This document shows positions 50,836-60,644 of a stretch of 64,000 bases of DNA, piece by piece. This stretch comes from Helicobacteraceae bacterium. GTDB lineage: Bacteria > Campylobacterota > Campylobacteria > Campylobacterales > Sulfurimonadaceae. Position numbers and translations under genes: made by a program. The stretch is taken from positions 43,228 through 107,227 of the forward strand of contig CANMJR010000005.1 of assembly GCA_947498025.1 (NCBI GenBank), written 5' to 3'. How positions within the stretch are numbered: position 1 is the stretch's first letter; each line of letters opens with the position of its first letter. A model generated the notes under the pieces. It had not been told where the DNA came from, ran no database searches, and saw only the letters and a list, made by a program, of their open reading frames with translations.

Positions 50836-51594
50836 TTGCAAAAGAGACCCTCTCGTACCATTTTAAGACTTCTTATTTTACTTTTTGGCATTGTTACGGT
50901 TCTTGGTGCGGAGTCTGCGCAAATCCCGACTATGAACTTTGCCCTCTCTGCTCCTGATACGCCTAAACAGCTTGTCGGCTCTTTGAATGTACTTGTAATT
51001 TTAACGCTTCTCTTTTTGGCTCCTAGTTTAGTTTTGGTTATGACTACTTTTACCCGTTTTGTCATTGTATTCGGATTTTTGAGACAGGCGCTTGGAACGC
51101 AGCAGGTACCTCCAACCCAACTTCTTGTAATGCTTGCCATGGTTTTGACTTTTTATGTCATGGAACCCGTCGGCACGCAGTCGTATGAGAACGGAATAAA
51201 GCCCTACATGGCTGAGAAAATAGGGTATGAAGAGGCCTTTGATAAGACGGCACTCCCTTTTAAAAATTTTATGGTTCGAAATACGAGAGAAAAGGATTTA
51301 GCGCTTTTCTTTAGGATAAGAAAGATGGAGAATCCGCAGAGTATTGCAGAGGTTCCGCTCTCTATAATTATTCCTGCTTTTGTAATTAGTGAACTCAAAA
51401 CATCCTTTGAAATAGGGTTTTTGCTCTTTTTGCCGTTTTTGGTCATAGACATGGTTGTAGCCTCAATACTTATGTCAATGGGTATGATGATGCTGCCACC
51501 TGTTATGATTTCTTTGCCCTTTAAGATACTTATTTTTGTTCTTATAGATGGGTGGAGTCTGCTTATAGGCAATTTAATATCTTCAATAAAATAG
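50836..51594 (+). CDS. fliP: flagellar type III export apparatus protein FliP
   Basis: The 252-residue protein has a cleavable signal peptide ('LLILLFGIVTVLGAESAQ'), a helix with 'LVVMTTFTRFVIVFGFLRQALG'-type sequence ('TTFTRFVIVFGFLRQALGT'), the periplasmic domain and the paired C-terminal helices ('FLPFLVIDMVVASILMSMGM', 'LPFKILIFVLIDGW'). FliP forms the export gate with FliQ and FliR. The TTG start follows AAGG by seven bases. No other flagellar export gene is adjacent; scattered flagellar genes are normal in this phylum. Confidence 0.95.
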   Translation: MQKRPSRTILRLLILLFGIVTVLGAESAQIPTMNFALSAPDTPKQLVGSLNVLVILTLLFLAPSLVLVMTTFTRFVIVFGFLRQALGTQQVPPTQLLVMLAMVLTFYVMEPVGTQSYENGIKPYMAEKIGYEEAFDKTALPFKNFMVRNTREKDLALFFRIRKMENPQSIAEVPLSIIIPAFVISELKTSFEIGFLLFLPFLVIDMVVASILMSMGMMMLPPVMISLPFKILIFVLIDGWSLLIGNLISSIK

Positions 51595-51603
51595 GAAATA
51601 AGT

Positions 51604-52728
51604 TTGGAATGTAAATATTTTGGTGCATGCGGCGCCTGCAGAGTGTATGAAAACGGTTACGAGGCACAACTGAGCGATAAAGTGGCACTCAACCGTGAGA
51701 GATTTTTATCTTATTATAGCGGTGAAATTACGGTTATTGAGTCTCCTCAGGAGCATTATCGCTTTAGAAGCGAGTTTAAAATTTGGCATCAAGATGACAA
51801 CGAAATAGAGTATGCTATGACAAATAGCGAAAAAAACGGTGTAGTTTTTGTAGATGAATGCCCGCAGGTAAGTGAATATATCTCAAATCTCATGCCAAAA
51901 CTCTTAGCTGCAATACGTTCACACAAAATAGGTTTTAAACTTTTTGGGGTTGATTTTTTAAGCTCAAGCAGCGGTGAGATAGTTGTTTCACTCCTCTACC
52001 ACAGAAAGCTCGATGAGGCTTGGAGTGAAATCGCAACTAAAATCTCAAGAGAACTTGCTATTCATATAATCGGGCGAAGCCGTAAGCAAAAAATAGTCAT
52101 CGGGCAGGATTCTGTTTTAGAAACTCTAAATATAAACGGCGAAACATATAAATTCAACCATATTGAAAACAGTTTTACGCAACCGAATCCGCGGGTGAAT
52201 GAGCAGATGGTTGCATGGGCGCTTAAAAATCTTTCAAATATTGGAGGAGATTTACTGGAACTCTACTGTGGTGCCGGTAACTTTACAATACCTTTTGCAA
52301 AAAAATTCAACAAAATTCTGGCAACTGAAGTCTCTAAATCCTCCATAAATGCGGCTAAAGCCAACATGCTTCTAAACAGTGTAACAAATATAGAATTTGT
52401 CCGTATGAGCGTAGAGGAGTTTGTGATGGCGCTTGATGGGTTGAGAGTGTTTAATCGAATGAGTGAAGTGGATATTGACTCGTACAGTATAAAAACCATC
52501 TTTGTTGACCCTCCTAGAAGTGGTATGGATGATGCTTCATGTAGGTTTGCTTCAAGATATGAGCATATACTCTATATATCTTGTAACCCTCTGACGCTTT
52601 TGAGAGATTTGGATATTTTGTGTCAAACGCATGTAATTACGGACATGGCGCTGTTTGATCAATTTCCATACACGCATCATGTGGAGATGGGCGTAAAATT
52701 AATACAAAAGGAAAACACTGCAGAATGA
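51604..52728 (+). CDS. trmA: tRNA (uracil-5-)-methyltransferase
   Basis: The 374-residue enzyme methylates U54 of tRNA. It has the N-terminal cysteine cluster ('MECKYFGACGAC'), the SAM-binding loop 'LLELYCGAGNFTIPFA', 'EVSKSSINAAKANM', the acidic 'FVDPPRSGMD' and the catalytic cysteine in 'YISCNPLTL'. The absence of a TRAM domain and the size fit TrmA rather than RlmCD. It begins with a TTG nine bases after fliP. Confidence 0.93.
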   Translation: MECKYFGACGACRVYENGYEAQLSDKVALNRERFLSYYSGEITVIESPQEHYRFRSEFKIWHQDDNEIEYAMTNSEKNGVVFVDECPQVSEYISNLMPKLLAAIRSHKIGFKLFGVDFLSSSSGEIVVSLLYHRKLDEAWSEIATKISRELAIHIIGRSRKQKIVIGQDSVLETLNINGETYKFNHIENSFTQPNPRVNEQMVAWALKNLSNIGGDLLELYCGAGNFTIPFAKKFNKILATEVSKSSINAAKANMLLNSVTNIEFVRMSVEEFVMALDGLRVFNRMSEVDIDSYSIKTIFVDPPRSGMDDASCRFASRYEHILYISCNPLTLLRDLDILCQTHVITDMALFDQFPYTHHVEMGVKLIQKENTAE

Positions 52729-52736
52729 GGATTAAA

Positions 52737-53537
52737 ATGAAATTTTCAATGTTAGCTTTGGCTTTTGTGTCCATTTTGAATGCAAATGAGATGGCTAGAA
52801 TAGATGCGATAATAGAAGATATATCTAAACTTAGAGATAGCTATGCAAGCTGTAAATCGGAGTTGGAGTCTAAAAAATCTCATAGTACTCCCGTACTCAG
52901 TACGCAAAAAGATAACAGCTCTCTCTGCCAAGCTAAAGAGGGTGAACTCAAAGAGTATAAAGAGTTATTAAAAAAAGAGCAGCAGAAAAATAGTTTATTA
53001 ACGGATAAAATAGAATCAAATACCAATACAAAATCAAGCTCAAATACCCCAAAAGAAAATCAAATAATTTCAGAATTAGAAAAAATGCTCGAAGATCAGA
53101 ATAGGGCTTTAAAACTCAAAGAGAGTGAGATTAATTCTTTAAAAAAAGAGCTTGCCGAAAAAACAAAATACAAAGAGATTCCGATAAATTCTCCAAAAAG
53201 CAGTAAAACGAAGACAGCAGAAGTAACAACAACCGCTCCGATAATAGAAGAGAATAAATTTCCGAAACTAAAAATGAAAGAGGATGAAATACCAAAAGAT
53301 GTCCCAAAAGAGGCAAGTTACTCCTCAGCTGCTTCGTTTCGATTAATAGCTGATTGTGAAGTGTATGATTCTGCCGGAGGCACAACGATTGTGGCTACAT
53401 GGATTAAAGGCAGATCTTTCACATCGAATCAGAGAACTAAAAACTGGATAAAAGTAACCGGATATTTTGTGGATAAAGTTTGGCAGAAAGCTGAAGAAGA
53501 GCTTTGGATTGAAGAGGCAAATGTAGCTGTAAAATAA
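52737..53537 (+). CDS. exported coiled-coil protein with C-terminal SH3-like region
   Basis: The 266-residue protein (ATG at 52737 after GAGG; an in-frame ATG at 52725 overlaps the trmA stop) has a signal peptide ('MKFSMLALAFVSILNANE'), a long charged coiled coil with linker stretches (about 25-145), a proline/serine/threonine-rich spacer, and a C-terminal beta-rich domain ('LIADCEVYDSAGGTTIVATW', 'RTKNWIKVTGYF') that resembles a bacterial SH3 fold. It is probably periplasmic and may bind cell wall or a protein partner. I do not recognise a named family. Confidence 0.72.
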   Translation: MKFSMLALAFVSILNANEMARIDAIIEDISKLRDSYASCKSELESKKSHSTPVLSTQKDNSSLCQAKEGELKEYKELLKKEQQKNSLLTDKIESNTNTKSSSNTPKENQIISELEKMLEDQNRALKLKESEINSLKKELAEKTKYKEIPINSPKSSKTKTAEVTTTAPIIEENKFPKLKMKEDEIPKDVPKEASYSSAASFRLIADCEVYDSAGGTTIVATWIKGRSFTSNQRTKNWIKVTGYFVDKVWQKAEEELWIEEANVAVK

Positions 53538-53576
53538 AAGCTGATACAATTGCAAAAAAATTTAAGTTGAGATTAT

Positions 53577-54983
53577 ATGAAAAAAGTTCTAATTATAAGT
53601 GATGGTGAAGCCGGTTCACAATTTATCCAGCGGGTCGCACAAACATATAGCAGTGAAAATATATATTATGTAGTTCAACTTAAAGCTAGAGAATATGAGG
53701 ATATAAATCCGACTAAATTTAAGTTCTATGAGTTTGACCCGACAAGTCTCTATAAACTCTCAAATTTGCTTAAAATGGATTTTATTCAGGTGTTTATCGC
53801 CATGGATAATCTGGTAGATGTAGAAAATACCATAAAAAATATCAGAACAATTAAAAAACAGCTCCGCATTATAATCCTTAATAATTGGAAATTAGAAAAC
53901 GAAGACTCCAATATTGTTTTGATTAATTCAAATGAATTTTTGGCTTCAAGACTCTTAGATTATTTGCCGAATGTACCCGTCATCGCACAAAATGTCGGAA
54001 TGGGCGAGGGTGAAATAATGGAAGTTTTGGTTCCCTTTGGCAGCTCTTTTGTCTATCGCCATATAGGTGTCATTGAGCAAAAAAATTGGCGTATAGTTGC
54101 AATATATAGAAACAGAAAACTAGTTATGCCATCACGAAGAAGAATGATTCAGCCAAATGATTTGCTGCTTTTGGTTGGAGACCCAACGGTTCTAAAATCA
54201 GTCTATCGAGCTATTAAAAGGGAACTCGGGCAGTTTCCAGAGCCTTTTGGCTCTAATTTGTATTTGTATATAGACATGAACCTCATAAACCATGCAACCA
54301 TAAAAGAGTTGGTGCGACGGGCAGTTTTTGCACATAAAAAATTCAAGCACAACTTGATAATTAAAATAGTGAATCCAGGGAATATATCTGTAATACAGCA
54401 TGTAAAATCTTTTAGAGACAGCAATGTGATTATAAATATTGAGTATGATAAAAAAAATTTGCAGCAAGAGTTTTATAATGATATAAAATTCTATCATGTC
54501 GGACTGGTTATCGTTTCAAAAGAAACATTTAGCAGTTGTAAAATGAGAACAATTTTATATGAGTCGCATGTACCTGTACTAAAAATATCTGATAAATCTT
54601 TTTCAGCAGTAAAAGATGCCGTGCTGATTTTATCTGATAATCGCGATTTAGAGAAAATCTCTACAACGATTTTTGACATCTCCGAACAGCTGGGTTTTAA
54701 TATTGAAATTTACAACTATTTGTCAGAATATCAAGATGCAAAAGAGCAGGTAATTGAGCATTACTACAATCTCTCTACAATTTTTTCAAAGTCTATAAAA
54801 GTTGTAAAAGAGAATGACAATCCTCTCAGAACTCTGCAACGAAAAGAAAATTTTATACAAATTCTGCCTTTTACGCAAAAATTAACACAAAGAAGAATCT
54901 TTTCACTCTTTTCTGTTGACAATGAAAAACTTTACCACAAGCTTGACGATTATCATCAAATTTTTATACCGGTTCAGCTGTAA
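53577..54983 (+). CDS. COG3400-type TrkA-N/TrkA-C regulatory protein
   Basis: The 468-residue cytoplasmic protein begins with a Rossmann-like TrkA-N fold ('KKVLIISDGEAGSQFIQRVA'), then an RCK_C/TrkA-C domain (about 140-210, 'GEGEIMEVLVPFGSSFVYRH' and 'RRRMIQPNDLLLLVG'). The remaining half is specific to the group. Such domains bind nucleotides and gate potassium channels or transporters, but no channel gene is adjacent. Genes annotated as COG3400 family sit upstream of aroB in Helicobacter and Campylobacter too, so the context is conserved while the partner is unknown. Confidence 0.82.
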   Translation: MKKVLIISDGEAGSQFIQRVAQTYSSENIYYVVQLKAREYEDINPTKFKFYEFDPTSLYKLSNLLKMDFIQVFIAMDNLVDVENTIKNIRTIKKQLRIIILNNWKLENEDSNIVLINSNEFLASRLLDYLPNVPVIAQNVGMGEGEIMEVLVPFGSSFVYRHIGVIEQKNWRIVAIYRNRKLVMPSRRRMIQPNDLLLLVGDPTVLKSVYRAIKRELGQFPEPFGSNLYLYIDMNLINHATIKELVRRAVFAHKKFKHNLIIKIVNPGNISVIQHVKSFRDSNVIINIEYDKKNLQQEFYNDIKFYHVGLVIVSKETFSSCKMRTILYESHVPVLKISDKSFSAVKDAVLILSDNRDLEKISTTIFDISEQLGFNIEIYNYLSEYQDAKEQVIEHYYNLSTIFSKSIKVVKENDNPLRTLQRKENFIQILPFTQKLTQRRIFSLFSVDNEKLYHKLDDYHQIFIPVQL

Positions 54984-55061
54984 AAGTTGCTGATTTAGCG
55001 ATTTCTCAGACTTTTTTAAGTATTATATTTCCATTTTATAAATTACAATTTTGGATAGATA

Positions 55062-56111
55062 ATGCAAGTAAATATTTCTTTAAAAAAAGTCGTTGACGAC
55101 TCATACGACATAACAATAGACCCGCTTCCAACGCTTCACTTTAACACAAAAGTAGCCATCGTTACAAACCCTAAAGTGGCAGGACTTCATCTGGGATACC
55201 TTCTTGGTAAAATCTCTGCTAAAGAGCTCTATATAATTACTGTTCCAGACGGCGAAGAGTATAAAAACCAGCACGCAATCGATACTATTTTAGAATCACT
55301 TTTTAATCATCGCTTCAACCGTAAATCTATACTGATAGCTTTTGGTGGCGGCGTTATAGGCGATATGACGGGATATGCGGCGAGTATTTACCAAAGAGGA
55401 ATAGATTTTATTCAAATTCCTACAACGCTCCTCTCTCAGGTGGACGCAAGTGTCGGCGGAAAAACAGGCATGAACAACTCTTTCGGCAAAAATTTAGTCG
55501 GAGCCTTTCATCAGCCAAAATCGGTTTATATCGACCCCTATTTTTTAACTACTTTGCCTTTGAGAGAGTTCGGTGCCGGAGTGGCTGAGATTGTGAAAAT
55601 GGCTGTTACTTTTAACAGAGAGTTTTTTGAGTTTTTGGAACGAGCTGATTTGAACAACCCGTCCATTTTGCAAGAGGCTATTAAACAGGCAGTGCAGACA
55701 AAAGCGAATGTAGTTGCAGAAGATGAAAAAGAGCATGGTCTTAGAGCCGCACTCAACTATGGTCATACATTCGGGCATGTGATAGAAAATGAGACTGCCT
55801 ATAAAACTTTTTTACATGGCGAGGCTGTGGCTGTTGGGATGGTTATGGCAAATGAGTTGGCAGTTGCTTTGAACTTGATGAGTCAGGAAGAGGCTCTTAG
55901 AGTTAAGACACTTTTAGAAAAATATAATCTCCCTGTAACATACAGAATAAAAAATATAGAAAACTTTTATGAAACTTTTTTCTTAGATAAAAAAAGTTCG
56001 GACGAAAGCATAACTTTTATACTTTCAAAAAGCATTGGTGATGTTGTTATTACGGACAAAATCGATAAAGTGAGTGTTATCTCTGTTTTAAATAAGTTTG
56101 GGGCATTCTAA
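55062..56111 (+). CDS. aroB: 3-dehydroquinate synthase
   Basis: The 349-residue NAD-dependent enzyme catalyses the second shikimate-pathway step. It has 'GEEYKNQHAIDTI', the NAD loop 'FGGGVIGDMTGYAASIYQRG', 'PTTLLSQVDASVGGKTGMN', and zinc-ligand regions 'LNYGHTFGHVIE' and 'FLHGEAVAVGM'. Length is normal. Its stop shares one base with the start of the MscS gene. Confidence 0.97.
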   Translation: MQVNISLKKVVDDSYDITIDPLPTLHFNTKVAIVTNPKVAGLHLGYLLGKISAKELYIITVPDGEEYKNQHAIDTILESLFNHRFNRKSILIAFGGGVIGDMTGYAASIYQRGIDFIQIPTTLLSQVDASVGGKTGMNNSFGKNLVGAFHQPKSVYIDPYFLTTLPLREFGAGVAEIVKMAVTFNREFFEFLERADLNNPSILQEAIKQAVQTKANVVAEDEKEHGLRAALNYGHTFGHVIENETAYKTFLHGEAVAVGMVMANELAVALNLMSQEEALRVKTLLEKYNLPVTYRIKNIENFYETFFLDKKSSDESITFILSKSIGDVVITDKIDKVSVISVLNKFGAF

Positions 56112-57751
56112 TGAACAAAATAGTTCTCTTACTCTTAACCTCCTATCTGCTTTTTGCACAAAATGCAGTCAAAGATGAAAATGCCATTTCTTCTAAAACA
56201 GAAATTAAATTAACAGAACAAGAAGAAGAGCAACTAAAAAAGAATAGAATTTTAGATTACAAATCAGAGCTAAAAGCCTTAGAAAAAGAGATTAACAAAG
56301 AACAGGTTTGGACAAAGAGCTACGCCTCTTATATTACTTCACTCGAGGTGAGAGAAAATTTAGAGAAGATTAAAGAGAGAATCGAGTATCTAAAGAAAAA
56401 AGGCTCTTCGGTAAGCGAGAAGGATGAGCTTGGTGCTTTAATATCGAAAGAGAAAATTTTAGCATCTCAAATAGAAAAAATAAAAGAAAAAGATAGTGCG
56501 CCATTCTCAAAGTTACTCACTCCTTCAAATATTGATGTAATTCCTACTATAGCAAATCCATTCGATATATTCACGGGCATCTCTCTTATTAAAACCCTAA
56601 ATACTGATTTTGATGACTACATAAAAAGAAAAAAAGAGTTAACTGAACTCATAGAATTAATCAGAAGAGAGAACAAAATATATGAAAATATTGAAGCACT
56701 GGATACTAAAAAAGAGTATGCCCAAGAGATAGAATATAAGAAAAAACAGCTTGAGAGGTTTGAAACGGCATTGGATACTATTACAGTAACAGCGGATGTT
56801 TACAGACAAAGATTAGAGATAATAAAGCTAAATACAAACAAAGAAGTTGAAGGGCAACTCTATAGACTTGTCAATATCGGTATTGTTATTTTGGTTGTTT
56901 TTATTATATTTTTCCTGCTTAAATTGGTTGTTAAAAAGTATATTACCGACAATGAACGCTTTTACATGGCAAATAAAATCATTACTTTTACAAATGTAAC
57001 GCTCATTATTTTGATACTGTTTTTTAACTATATAGAAAATGTAAGCTATCTGGTTACGATACTGGGGTTTGCATCTGCCGGTATTGCGATTGCTATGAAA
57101 GATCTCTTTATGAGTATTTTGGGCTGGTTGGTCATAGTTATCGGTGGAAGTATTCATGTCGGAGACAGAATCAGAGTGAACATGGAGAGTCTAATTTATG
57201 TAGGAGATGTTATGGATATATCGCTCCTCCGCATAACGCTTCTTGAAGATATTACACTCACCTCTGTTCTCGAAAATAGAAGAGCGGGCAGAATTATATT
57301 TGTTCCAAATAATTATGTATTTACAAAGATGATAGCAAATTACACGCATAGCTCTCTGAAAACTGTTTGGGACGGCATAAAAATAACTATAACTTTTGAT
57401 TCAAATCATAAAAAAGCGATGCACCTTTGTAAAGAGATAACCAAAAAGTACTCTAAAGGTTATACAGATATTACGAGAAAACAGTTAAATAAACTGAGAA
57501 ATCAGTACAGCCTCAAAAATACAAATGTTGAGCCTAGAATTTTCTCTTTTATTGAGTCAAACGGTATCTCCATTGACGCGTGGTATCTCACAAATGCGTA
57601 TGCCACTCTCACTTTAAGAAGTGTTATATCTACTGAAATTGTGGATGCTTTTAACAAAGAGGAGGACATTACCATAGCGTATCCTACTCAGAAAATTAAT
57701 ATTGAGAGTTCTAAAAGTAGGTTGATGCCTAGCGAATTGGAGATTGTTTAA
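56111..57751 (+). CDS. MscS family mechanosensitive channel with extended N terminus
   Basis: The 546-residue protein has a signal peptide (to about residue 17), a long periplasmic coiled-coil region (about 30-245), and then membrane helices with the MscS pore and beta domain: 'LGFASAGIAIAMKDLFMSILGW', in part 'GIAIAMKD', and 'GGSIHVGDRIRV'. A soluble C-terminal vestibule follows. It opens on osmotic downshock; the large N-terminal part resembles the MscK/YnaI-type expanded members. It is coupled to aroB upstream and mtaB downstream. Confidence 0.9.
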   Translation: MNKIVLLLLTSYLLFAQNAVKDENAISSKTEIKLTEQEEEQLKKNRILDYKSELKALEKEINKEQVWTKSYASYITSLEVRENLEKIKERIEYLKKKGSSVSEKDELGALISKEKILASQIEKIKEKDSAPFSKLLTPSNIDVIPTIANPFDIFTGISLIKTLNTDFDDYIKRKKELTELIELIRRENKIYENIEALDTKKEYAQEIEYKKKQLERFETALDTITVTADVYRQRLEIIKLNTNKEVEGQLYRLVNIGIVILVVFIIFFLLKLVVKKYITDNERFYMANKIITFTNVTLIILILFFNYIENVSYLVTILGFASAGIAIAMKDLFMSILGWLVIVIGGSIHVGDRIRVNMESLIYVGDVMDISLLRITLLEDITLTSVLENRRAGRIIFVPNNYVFTKMIANYTHSSLKTVWDGIKITITFDSNHKKAMHLCKEITKKYSKGYTDITRKQLNKLRNQYSLKNTNVEPRIFSFIESNGISIDAWYLTNAYATLTLRSVISTEIVDAFNKEEDITIAYPTQKINIESSKSRLMPSELEIV

Positions 57752-58996
57752 ATGAAAAAAGTCTATTTTAAAACATTCGGATGCAGAACAAATCTTTACG
57801 ATTCTCAGGTGATGATGAGCTCATTAAAAGAGTATGAAATTACCGAAAATGAGGATGAAGCAGATGTTGTCGTTATCAACTCATGCACGGTTACAAACGG
57901 CGCTGATTCACATGTCCGCTCCTATATCTCTCATGTGGAAAAAAGCTCAGCCGCTAAAATATTTTTAACAGGATGCGGAGCGCACACAAAGGGTGAAAAA
58001 CTTCTTAAAGAAAACAGAGTGCATGGTGTTTTTGGGCAGAGCGAAAAACAGAAGATTGATTTTATGCTCTCACAAGAGAAGCCTTTTTACAATCCGGGGG
58101 ATTTAAACCACATCGATGACCTTATAGTGGATGATTTTATCGGAAAGAGCAGGGCGTTTATAAAGATTCAAGAGGGGTGCAATTTCCGCTGCTCCTACTG
58201 CATAATCCCTCATGTCAGGGGGGATGCAAGAAGCATGGATGAGGGAAGAATTTTAGAGCAAATCTCAAGACTTGCACTGAATGGTTTTGGAGAGTTTGTA
58301 CTAACAGGCACAAATGTGGGGAGTTATGGGCAAAGCACAGGCAGTTCAATCGCAAAACTTATGAAAAAAATATCTCTAATTCGTGGAGTCAGACGCATTC
58401 GACTTGGAAGCGTGGAACCTATCCAGATAACAGATGAGTTTAAAGAGATTCTGGGTGAACCTTGGCTTGAGCGCCATCTGCACATCGCACTTCAACACAC
58501 TTCTCCTGCCATGCTCAAACTGATGAACAGAAGAAATGTTTATAAACAAGATAGAGAACTTTTTGAATTTTTAAAAGACAAAGGTTTTGCAATAGGGACG
58601 GATTTTATTACAGGACATCCGGGTGAATCTGAGGAGCTTTGGAGTGAGGCGATGCAAAATGCAAGAGAGTTGCCGCTCACCCATCTTCACGCTTTTACCT
58701 ACTCAAAAAGGGATGGAACTCCATCTGCCGTAATGAAGCCGGAAGTGAACGGAAAAGAGGCTTCAAAGAGGCTTCATGAGTTGGAGAGTTTGATACATGA
58801 GAAAAATATTCTCTTTCGAAACGCTTATAAAGGCGAGCTTGAAGTGCTGGTTGAGAGTGAAAAAGAGGGTCTGTTTCACGGATTTGACCAATATTTTAAT
58901 AGAGTAGTGGTTGAATCGGATGAAGATTTGGTAGGAAACTGGATAAAAGTAGAGAACTATGAAGTAAGAGGAGATTGCAACTATGTTAAACTCTAA
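57752..58996 (+). CDS. mtaB: tRNA t6A37 methylthiotransferase MtaB
   Basis: The 414-residue radical-SAM enzyme adds a methylthio group to t6A37 of tRNA. The N-terminal UPF0004 domain has three cluster cysteines in 'FKTFGCRTN', 'VINSCTVT' and 'LTGCGAH'; the radical-SAM cluster motif is 'CNFRCSYC'. The TRAM domain at the C terminus is short. The second motif and length fit MtaB better than MiaB. It follows mscS directly and overlaps the FtsH-like gene by 14 bases. Confidence 0.92.
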   Translation: MKKVYFKTFGCRTNLYDSQVMMSSLKEYEITENEDEADVVVINSCTVTNGADSHVRSYISHVEKSSAAKIFLTGCGAHTKGEKLLKENRVHGVFGQSEKQKIDFMLSQEKPFYNPGDLNHIDDLIVDDFIGKSRAFIKIQEGCNFRCSYCIIPHVRGDARSMDEGRILEQISRLALNGFGEFVLTGTNVGSYGQSTGSSIAKLMKKISLIRGVRRIRLGSVEPIQITDEFKEILGEPWLERHLHIALQHTSPAMLKLMNRRNVYKQDRELFEFLKDKGFAIGTDFITGHPGESEELWSEAMQNARELPLTHLHAFTYSKRDGTPSAVMKPEVNGKEASKRLHELESLIHEKNILFRNAYKGELEVLVESEKEGLFHGFDQYFNRVVVESDEDLVGNWIKVENYEVRGDCNYVKL

Positions 58997-60632
58997 AACA
59001 AACAGAGTAGCACTTTATGTCTCCGCTTTTTTTGTTGTAGTGCTTGTTTTGTTTGCACTCCTGCGAGATAATGCAGAAAATATTTCGCTCAAAGATGCAA
59101 ACAAATTGCTTGATAACAAAACTATAAAAAGCGTAGTGACTACAAAAGAGTATGTATATTTAAAGAGCAGCAGCAATGTCTATAAGATAGCTTCTTCGCA
59201 GGTAAATCCAAAAATGTTTACCGATTATAAAGTAGAGGTTAGCAGCGGTTCGGATGTGATTATTTATACTCTTTTTGCAATTCTGTTTTTAAGTGTGGGC
59301 ACGTTGGGCTTCAGATGGCTGCAAAAAAACAGCTTCATGACTCAAAATTTCGGTGGTCTAGGCGAGGTCAAATCATCCAACTCTCTGGAATCAAATACTC
59401 CTGTTGAAGCTATAAAAAGCGATATTACCTTTGATGATATCGGTGGAATCTCCGATGTAAAGATGGAGCTAGAAGAGATTATAGACTTTATGAAAAATCC
59501 AAAACGATATAAAAGTTTTGGAGCAAGAATGCCTCGCGGCGTTCTTTTGGTCGGTCCCCCGGGGGTTGGAAAAACCATGATTGCAAAAGCGGTAGCCCAT
59601 GAGGCGGGAGTGCCGTTTTTCTATCAGAGCGGAGCCTCTTTTGTTCAGATTTATGTAGGAATGGGTGCAAAAAGGGTGCATGAACTCTTCGTTGCTGCAA
59701 AAAACAACGCACCTTCCATAATTTTTATCGATGAGATAGACGCTGTCGGTAAAAAAAGAGATGGACAAAGAAACGATGAGAGAGAGGCGACGCTCAATCA
59801 ACTCTTAACAGAGATGGACGGATTTGAGGGTTCAAGCGGTGTTATCGTAATTGCCGCAACCAACAAAATAGAGGTGCTTGACTCCGCACTTTTGCGTGCA
59901 GGAAGGTTCGATAGAAGGATTTTTGTTGAATTGCCTACAAAAAGAGAGAGAGAATCAATCCTTTCAAAATATCTGCTAAAAGTTCCGCATAAACTCGATG
60001 TAACCGCGGTGGCAAATATGACTATCGGCTTTAACGGTGCATCTTTGGCGGCTCTTGTCAATGAAGCGGCACTTCTTTCACTCAGACAAAATGAGTTCCA
60101 TGTAACGATAGAACATTTCCACCTTGTAAAAGACAAGGTTATGTTTGGAAAGAAAAAACTTCAAATGTTGAGCGACGAGCAAAAAGAGTACCGCATTACC
60201 TATCAAGCCGGAAAGGTTATTTGTGCCACATTTTTTGACCTCCCTTTTGAAAAACTGATGCTCTCAAACGAGAGGCTCACTCCATCAACGGATGCTCCGC
60301 TGATTAAGCATGAGATAGAGTCGATGATAAAGATGCACATAGCAGGAATCGTGGCATGTAAAATGAAATATAATGAACACGCAAGCAACGCAAAAGTGGA
60401 TTTGGATGATGCCAAAGAGCTTCTAAAAAATATGTTGCACTCGTATGGCATGGGAGCTTCACTTCTTGCAAGAGAGCATGAAGAAGAGGAAGTGATGCAA
60501 AGATTATATGATGAAACGAAAGTGCTTTTAACAACAATGTCATCGATTATGAAAAAGGTAGAGATTGTGCTAAACGAGAAAGAGAGCATAACAAAAAGCG
60601 ATGTTAAAAAGTATATAGATGAGATTTTATAG
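58983..60632 (+). CDS. FtsH-like AAA ATPase with degenerate protease site
   Basis: The 549-residue membrane protein has two helices (about 9-28 and 92-112) and a complete AAA module: Walker A 'GPPGVGKT' (191-198), pore loop 'IYVGMG', Walker B 'IIFIDE' (246-251) and the second region of homology 'RAGRFDR'. Where FtsH has the zinc motif H-E-A-G-H, this protein has Y407-Q-A-G-K411, so both histidines and the glutamate are lost; an aspartate-containing 'VDLDDAKELLKNML' remains at the third ligand site. It should bind and hydrolyse ATP and may unfold proteins, but should not cut them. An FtsH paralogue at the same place, after mtaB, occurs in Helicobacter. Confidence 0.9.
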   Translation: MLNSKTNRVALYVSAFFVVVLVLFALLRDNAENISLKDANKLLDNKTIKSVVTTKEYVYLKSSSNVYKIASSQVNPKMFTDYKVEVSSGSDVIIYTLFAILFLSVGTLGFRWLQKNSFMTQNFGGLGEVKSSNSLESNTPVEAIKSDITFDDIGGISDVKMELEEIIDFMKNPKRYKSFGARMPRGVLLVGPPGVGKTMIAKAVAHEAGVPFFYQSGASFVQIYVGMGAKRVHELFVAAKNNAPSIIFIDEIDAVGKKRDGQRNDEREATLNQLLTEMDGFEGSSGVIVIAATNKIEVLDSALLRAGRFDRRIFVELPTKRERESILSKYLLKVPHKLDVTAVANMTIGFNGASLAALVNEAALLSLRQNEFHVTIEHFHLVKDKVMFGKKKLQMLSDEQKEYRITYQAGKVICATFFDLPFEKLMLSNERLTPSTDAPLIKHEIESMIKMHIAGIVACKMKYNEHASNAKVDLDDAKELLKNMLHSYGMGASLLAREHEEEEVMQRLYDETKVLLTTMSSIMKKVEIVLNEKESITKSDVKKYIDEIL

Positions 60633-60644
60633 CAAAGGGAAAAA

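Noticed and set aside
50681..50866. 61-residue plus-strand frame before fliP
   Set aside because: It has no ribosome site, no motif, and runs into the fliP start region in another frame.
59469..59801. Minus-strand frames opposite the FtsH-like ATPase module
   Set aside because: They are shadows of the conserved Walker A to Walker B region.
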